Positions 58,836 to 64,000 of a stretch of DNA of 64,000 bases are shown here, piece after piece (within the stretch, counting starts at the first letter, position 1; each line of letters begins with the position of its first letter). The notes beneath the pieces are model-generated. The model was not told where the DNA came from. It was given only the letters and a program-made list of their open reading frames with translations, and searched no databases. Made by a program: the position numbers and the translations under genes. The DNA lies in assembly GCA_907163375.1 (NCBI GenBank), contig CAJQUW010010320.1, positions 124,001-188,000 of the forward strand, read 5' to 3'. Source of the DNA: Prostheceraeus crozeri. Its lineage: Eukaryota > Platyhelminthes > Polycladida > Euryleptidae.

Positions 58836-59585
58836 CATGGAGTCGGAGTCGGAGTCTTGTCATTTTTGCTGGAGTCGGAGTCGGAGTCCTATCAAGTGAT
58901 AGGACTCCTCACTCCGGCCTATAACCAGACCAGAAACATAATACAAACAAATTATTTATCCTCGTGCATAGCTGTAACTGTCTTGATGTCAACTTTCTCC
59001 ATCAAACAAAAGTACAGAGACAGCAGTCCATGCAAGGCTTGTAATAGTTGAGGGAATGACCCGTGATAGTGAAAAAAGGGATTGCCTTTTCACTCGGTGA
59101 TTTAGTAGAGAAGACAAGCCTTCCTAGCCTCGATCACACCTACGCGCCAAAGGTCACATCAGAGACAAATGAAATACTAGTTTGTTTGAGAACATTACCT
59201 CTTACCCTCACGTTAATCGTGTGTGATGGCTCCTCCAAAGAGCATGTTAAAATCGAAAGTGTAGTCATATTTTTGAAGAAGGATGGGGATTTTCCTGCCT
59301 GGTAGAGACTGGAGAAAAACCGTGTGAAGCACGCATCAAGAAGATGGGAGGAGCCGAGTCGTATGCATCCAACTGAAAGCGACATTTAATCAACTATCAT
59401 CGAAAATGATTGATAATTGATACAGCAATGATCACTAAATATGAGTTCAGGTGAGCCTATAACGATATATGATGTAGGTTACCAGTTACTTTTTCAAAAG
59501 ACTAGGCTTTATATATTGGCCACCCGGAGTCGGAGTCCTATCAAAAGCCGGAGTCCTATCAAAATGATAGGACTCCTCATCCCTG
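58836..59585. mobile_element. Non-autonomous hAT-type element with GGAGTC-rich ends
   Basis: The left end starts CATGGAGTCGGAGTCGGAG. The right end, inverted, starts CAGGGATGAGGAGTCCTATC. The flanks TTTTAAGC (58828-58835) and GTTTAAGC (59586-59593) agree at 7 of 8 positions, in keeping with a hAT duplication. Both subterminal blocks carry repeats of GGAGTC plus a small palindrome (GTCCTATCAAGTGATAGGAC on the left; a near copy on the right). The interior is non-coding. Confidence 0.7.
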
Positions 59586-59639
59586 GTTTAAGCAATAACG
59601 GACAGGAAGAGGCTATATATCAAAAGAAGACAATTGAAG

Positions 59640-59815
59640 TAATTTTTGTCAGGCGAAGCCAACCAATTCAAATTTTTGAATCTCGAATTCGCAGCCGATT
59701 CGCTAATCGAATCGAATCGCGAAGCTTCGAAGGTCCCAACAGCGAAACCAATCAGGTTTTTTGGTCGTTCAGCATTCCGCCATTTGGCGGAGAGCCTCCA
59801 AAAACCTTCCGTCAA
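59640..59815. repeat. ATTCG/TTCGAA-rich block and a CCGCCATTTGGCGG hairpin
   Basis: 59684-59742 is dense in ATTCG, AATCG and TTCGAA words. At 59777-59795 CCGCCATTTGGCGG, followed by GAGCCTCC, resembles an inverted copy of the left end of the hAT element at 41260. These may be single surviving ends of related elements; no partner end was identified. Confidence 0.4.
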
Positions 59816-60634
59816 TGAAGGTATATATATTTTGATTGCAAAAATCTATAGCTTGAATTGCGTATGCACATCACGCAAAGGTTAAATTTAAAAATGACAT
59901 GCAGAATGTGTCGTGATGACTTAAGACACTTGTGAATTTTTCCTGTTCAAAAACATTTCGTGTTGTAAAACTTAAGAAAGCGTCTGGTTTTTGAAACTAG
60001 TTTTACTCCGGAAGCATAAGGGCCGAGAATTATGAATATTGGCATGTAATAAGAGGAGCGATGGTAAATGCTGAGATATGAAAGTAAAAACAGACCAATA
60101 ACAATAATTATACGCCAGGAAATCAACTTAGTCGGTTAAGAAGTTGAACCTTGAATATAGTTGTTATGATTACTGTCCAAATTAGTTCTTAATGTTTGTT
60201 CTAGAATTTTGAGAATTATGGAATTAAATTAGTGGGGATCTGTGTCGTCACATATCTCTTAGTGGGAGACTGCTTTCTTGGATTTTCCTGTAAACTAGGA
60301 AATTGATGCAGCTACATTTTTCATCGTTTGCGGTAGCCATAATCATTGACTGCATAATATTCCATCGACTAGAACCGCGCTTGTATCTGTGCTCATGGGA
60401 GCATGTGCGGGAGCATCACGGGGGACCTTTTCCTTGCACTTCTGTCTTTGTTGATTCTTTTAATGAGCAAATTTTATGCACTCTAGTTTTTTAATGCTGT
60501 TTTGTTGGAGTGGAGCTAAAAATCGTGATGTTCTTATTACTTACAGAACTGTGAAGAAAGTAATCGGTTTATAGTGCATTACACCTTGACAATTTCACAG
60601 TTCCTTGAGTCTAAAGTTCATAAAAAATGTTATT
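59816..60634. other. Non-coding sequence, nothing recognised
   Basis: AT-rich stretch before the large palindrome; only chance open frames. Confidence 0.4.
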
Positions 60635-60636
60635 TA

Positions 60637-61452
60637 GTCCGGGAGCTAGCGTGAAGTTGTGCAGGGAACGAGGTAGTACATAAAACTTTCACATAGCATA
60701 GTACACCTCTAACCTACTGCAAAACTTCGCGTCTGCCGGATCAGATCATTTGCTTTTCAGAAAAAGAGAGGATAACACAATCCTATGTATTTCCAGTGGT
60801 AAAATTGTGACATTTAAGGTGTTGACTCCATTTTTTCGAATTTTTGCTCATAAAAGTTACACAAATTGGTATTTTGTTGAACTTGTTATTATAGAAATCA
60901 TCTACAGTTCATGATCTTTCAAATGAGTCATCATTCAGTGACAGAGGATGAAGTAAAGTGTACAAACAGGCACTTTTCGTTGGTGTAACTGCAAATTTTA
61001 ACATAGAAATTTCAGGAAAATTGTTGATATACTTTAACGTATAACTTTTCGTTAAAGTATATCAACAATTTTCCTGAAATTTCTATGTTAAAATTTGCAG
61101 TTACACCAACGAAAAGTGCCTGTTTGTACACTTTACTTCATCTTCTGTCACTGAATGATAACTCATTTGAAAGATCATGATCTGTAGATGATTTCTATAA
61201 TAACCAGTTCAACAAAATACCAATTTGTGTAACTTTTATGAGCAAAAATTCGAAAAAATGGAGTTAACACCTTAAATGTCACAATTTTACCATTGGAAAT
61301 ACATAGGATTGTGTTATCCTCTCTATTTCTTAAAAGCAAATGATCTGATCCGGCAGACGCGAAGTTTTGCAGTAGGTTAGAGGTGTACTATGCTATGTGA
61401 AAGTTTTATGTACTACCTCGTTCCCTGCACAACTTCACGCTAGCTCCCGGAC
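60637..61452. mobile_element. 816-bp near-perfect palindrome (foldback element)
   Basis: GTCCGGGAGCTAGCGTGAAG at 60637 is mirrored at 61452. The two arms are 403 bp each, equal in length and about 98% identical by eye (roughly eight to ten mismatches), with a loop of only 10 bases (61040-61049). TA lies outside both ends. No open frame is present. The terminal about 75 bp are related to the tandem units at 5024-5272 and 6046-6181. Confidence 0.9.
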
Positions 61453-61984
61453 TAATAATAATCAAAAGTTTGACGGCAAATAAACATTGTTCTAGGGAAG
61501 GGCCAATATTTTGTAAATTATACACTGTAGATCCTTCTTTCTATAAATATAATCAAAACTGGTTGTCAATGTTAGATGCGTAGTGCATTTAGATACATGG
61601 AGACAATATTGTTTCAAGAAATGTATTTTGATAACTATAATTAGTAATAAATATTACTATAATATGAGAGAGAGAGAGAGAGAGATCATGCATCAATGGA
61701 AAGATTATGCAGATATCGTCCCTATTGTAGACACCTGGCAAAATTGGACAATGCGCGCTAAGGCTACAATTATCATAAAGGTGCATAAAGGCATTGATAA
61801 AAGAGCGATAGCGATCGTCTCAACCAATGAGAGACCAGAATTAGAAGACTTTAAATGCGTGTTGAAGAGATAGCAACCTAGCGTGGAATTTGATAAATTC
61901 AGGCATTCTTTAGTACTGCTAGGGGTTGGTGATGGCAAAGTGAATGGTATAATCATATAATTAGATTCAAAACAATGGCACATG
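61453..61984. other. Non-coding sequence with an (AG)n microsatellite
   Basis: Contains (AG)n at about 61666-61685. No gene was recognised. Confidence 0.45.
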
Positions 61985-62155
61985 CAGGAACATGCTGTGA
62001 ATTCCTTCAACATGCCCCGATCGTCACAATTCCTTCAGATTCGAAGAATTCATTGCGCAAAAGTTTTCTCGACAATGTTGAGCCCTCCGATCATTATTAG
62101 AAAAAAATAGCGTGCGCACGAAAAGACGTTCACAAACTTCTCTTTAGAACTTGAC
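61985..62155 (+). repeat. Dispersed repeat copy (family of 1700-2165)
   Basis: Shares ATTCCTTCAGATTCGAAGAA, AAAAGTTTTCTC and CCGATCATTATTA with 23270-23420, and GCACGAAAA plus TTCACAAACTTCTCT with the minus strand of 1705-1745. Confidence 0.65.
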
Positions 62156-62908
62156 ATCGACTGTGGCTCTTTGTTGTGTGATGCGGTTGATAACAGTCAC
62201 TGAAGCTTCGCACAATTTGGCGTGTTTAATATAGAACTGGCTGCTTATTGTTCGATTGCTATGGTAATATGTCAGGAGATTGTGCCATTTTATTAACGTT
62301 ACATGTTCCTATGTTTCCTTTCTAGTCAAACAGAAGAAGAGAAGACCGGTCTAATTCTGTGGGTATAACTATTAACATCGAATTATTCATACACACCTGG
62401 TTGAATACATTTATAGGCTAGATACATAAGCTATGATTTAGTAATTTTAAGAAACTCTAAATTCTTTAGGCTACCTGAGAATTGTGAGTGTATTGGAAAT
62501 GAAATTTTGACATAGTAAAATATAATGAGGAAACCCCGAAAAATGAACAATTGTGTATCGGTAATTTACCACACTTCAAACACTACATACTACTTCTCTG
62601 TTTTGTTCCGTGGAATATCTTGGGTTTCTGCAGGCGGTCTTCGTGGAAATTTATATCAATCTCCTCCTAGTGTGCTTCTAAGTGCCAATCCGTCGTCATT
62701 TTGGAATTATTTCGGCGTTCTTCGTCCGTATTTTCGGAATCCTTTCTCCCGTGTGATCACTTATCACTTTTGGCCATTCTGTCGTGTACTGACGGCTTTG
62801 TATCTCTGTGTTTGTGTGCGGTCGATTGCGCGTGGATACGTCATTGATTGGAGGGCACGAAGTTTTCTCGTTTCTTAAATCAAGACTGACCAATTTCTAA
62901 TAGATCAG

Positions 62909-62982
62909 CGTGTACTGGCATAGCCAAGGGGTACAAGCCGTAGCTTACATCGCCGACGGATCTGCGTTCGAATCGTACGACA
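62909..62982 (+). promoter_or_regulatory. tRNA-like box A / box B segment upstream of LINE ORF1
   Basis: TGGCATAGCCAAGG (62916-62929) fits RNA polymerase III box A, and GTTCGAATC (62966-62974) fits box B at tRNA-like spacing. A T-arm with four of five pairs can be drawn around box B. A clean seven-pair acceptor stem is not visible, so this is a tRNA-derived (SINE-like) head rather than a tRNA gene. Confidence 0.5.
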
Positions 62983-63004
62983 GAAGTTTTGATCTTTTTG
63001 CGTT

Positions 63005-63725
63005 ATGTCTAGAAAGGGAGTCAAAGAGTCTGATGACATTCTCAGTATGTCAGACTCCCAATTGCGGCAGTGTAGTTGTACAAAATCTCAGCTGGTTGAT
63101 GCCTTAATCAAATTGAGAAATAAGCCTACTGATTCTAATTCCAAGGCGGAGATTTTTGAAACTGATGAATTTTCTACGTTACTTATTGAAATGAACAAAA
63201 AGCTCGACATTCTTATTGCTGATAATCAAGCATTGAAAAAGGAGGTCGAGGTGTTAAAGAAAACAGTTGAAATTCAAGGTGCCGTGATTGAAAAGCATGA
63301 ACGTAAAATTCGGAAAAATAATATAATTATCAGAGGAGTTGAAGAGTCTCACGATTTGAACGCTGTTATGGTTCGTACTGCCAACACCATCAATGTGCCC
63401 TTAAACACTGACGAAGACTGTCTCGAGAATTGGTCGACCATCTGGTAACAGAAAACGCCCCATCAGAGTTATTTTCCGAAATAGTTCTAAGAAATGGGAG
63501 ATTTTGAAAGCCTCCAGAATGCTGAGAAGATCCGAAGAGTTCCCCAATGTTTACGTAAACTGCGATCTGACACCTTTTCAACAACATCAAGAAAGATATT
63601 TGAGACAAAGGAGAGATGCTGAAAGTGCAAAACCTCAGAATGAAGGAAAATCTGTTCGTATATACAGAGGCGCTGTTTACATCGATAATATCAAGCTTCA
63701 GGATGACCAAACTCCTTTTCGGTAA
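63005..63725 (+). pseudogene. LINE ORF1 protein (coiled coil plus RRM-like), one frameshift
   Basis: The ATG at 63005 begins MSRKGVKESDDILSMSDSQL. Residues about 55-100 (LLIEMNKKLDILIADNQALK, EVLKKTVEIQGAVIEKHERK) form a clear coiled coil. RKNNIIIRGVEES, the first strand of an RRM-like domain, follows. The frame changes near 63415, after which RIGRPSGNRKRPIRVIFRNS (RNP-like strand), SSKKWEILKASRMLRRS and RYLRQRRDAESAKPQ continue to a stop at 63725. LINE ORF1 proteins trimerise by such coiled coils and bind the element's RNA. A single shift makes this copy probably inactive, but it is otherwise complete. Confidence 0.8.
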
Positions 63726-64000
63726 TATCTTTTAGCGAATGTCATAATATACTTTCCAGAAAGTTGTATTTACCATCGTTTCTTTTAGCTAATGTTCGAT
63801 CGCTTCTACCTAAAATAGATGATGTTCGTGCCATTGCAAGTTCCATTTCCCCTGATGTTTTACTATTTACTGAGACATGGCTTTTTTCTTCCATTTTGGA
63901 TTCCCTTGTACATGTTCCAGGTTATACGATTGTGCGAAGCGACAGGTCTTCAAGTCATCGTGGGGGAGGAGCTGCAATCTATGTCAACAACAATATATGT
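63707..64000 (+). CDS. LINE ORF2 start, apurinic-like endonuclease domain (partial)
   Basis: Open to the window edge in the frame from 63707; no obvious ATG was seen, so the true start is undetermined. The sequence LLANVRSLLPKIDDVRAIAS, ISPDVLLFTETWL, VPGYTIVRSDR and RGGGAAIYVNNNI is the N-terminal part of the endonuclease domain of non-LTR retrotransposons, including the catalytic Asn (N of NVRS) and Glu (E of TETWL). The enzyme nicks target DNA to prime reverse transcription. It overlaps the end of ORF1 by a few bases. Confidence 0.8.

Larger units (their letters stand above)
62520..64000 (+). mobile_element. LINE (non-LTR retrotransposon), 5' half, runs off the window
   Basis: Probable 5' UTR (about 62520-63004), ORF1 (63005-63725 in two frames) and the start of ORF2 with an endonuclease domain (from about 63707 to the window edge). 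The coiled-coil plus RRM-like ORF1 and the endonuclease opening (NVRSLLPKIDDV, TETWL) suggest the CR1/Jockey group. The left boundary is not defined by sequence and is an estimate. Confidence 0.75.

Noticed and set aside
62525-62878. 117-codon plus-strand frame before LINE ORF1.
   Set aside because: Composition resembles untranslated sequence and no domain is recognisable; more likely part of the LINE 5' region.
62909-62982. A genuine tRNA gene.
   Set aside because: Box A and B match, but no complete acceptor and anticodon stems are visible and a LINE ORF follows immediately.

Overview
The window is metazoan nuclear DNA, most likely from a marine invertebrate. Host exons are short, have ordinary GT-AG borders and are separated by very long AT-rich introns. 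The mobile elements (hAT, Tc1/mariner, a Penelope-like element, a Ty3/gypsy element, LINEs) are typical of non-vertebrate animals. The sequence alone does not settle the phylum.

One host gene is recognised, on the minus strand: the 3' two thirds of DDX23 (PRP28, U5-100K), a DEAD-box helicase of the spliceosome. Six coding exons lie at 39286-39513, 31470-31853, 28071-28567, 24382-24683, 19365-19648 and 369-595. Their codon phases all fit, giving about 640 codons from an Arg-Asp-rich linker to the stop codon. The N-terminal part was not found up to position 64000. One oddity affects the protein: the Q motif in exon 28071-28567 is two residues shorter than in human DDX23.

The introns are swollen by three unrelated tandem arrays. 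A 102-bp satellite (6771-19312, about 123 copies) ends about 50 bp from a splice donor. A 27-bp satellite (20069-22540, about 91 copies) lies between inverted repeats of about 26 bp. A 91/81-bp satellite (32474-38282, about 64 copies) contains an 890-bp higher-order repeat. The 102-bp and 27-bp arrays, and to a lesser degree the 91-bp one, carry long open frames that I judge to be artefacts of unit length.

The rest is transposon territory. Several hAT-type elements are delimited by terminal inverted repeats, four of them with good 7-8 bp target duplications. Each has termini filled with its own short motif: TTGGGT-type at 2218-3340, CCAGGAG at 24811-26893, CCCGAA at 28730-29746, GGCGGAA at 41260-41903, AACCGG in the coding hAT at 42921-46808, and GGAGTC at 58836-59585. 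The coding hAT is interrupted by a 5'-truncated Penelope-like element (44283-45279). A Ty3/gypsy element with nearly identical 250-bp LTRs spans 47474-52184. Further right are a LINE relic (55487-55765), a decayed mariner-like transposase (56289-57090), two foldback elements (58236-58695 and an 816-bp near-perfect palindrome at 60637-61452), and a LINE running off the right edge (62520-64000) whose ORF1 is preceded by a tRNA-like box A/box B pair.

All coordinates and mismatch counts were worked out by eye; no alignment or database search was run.
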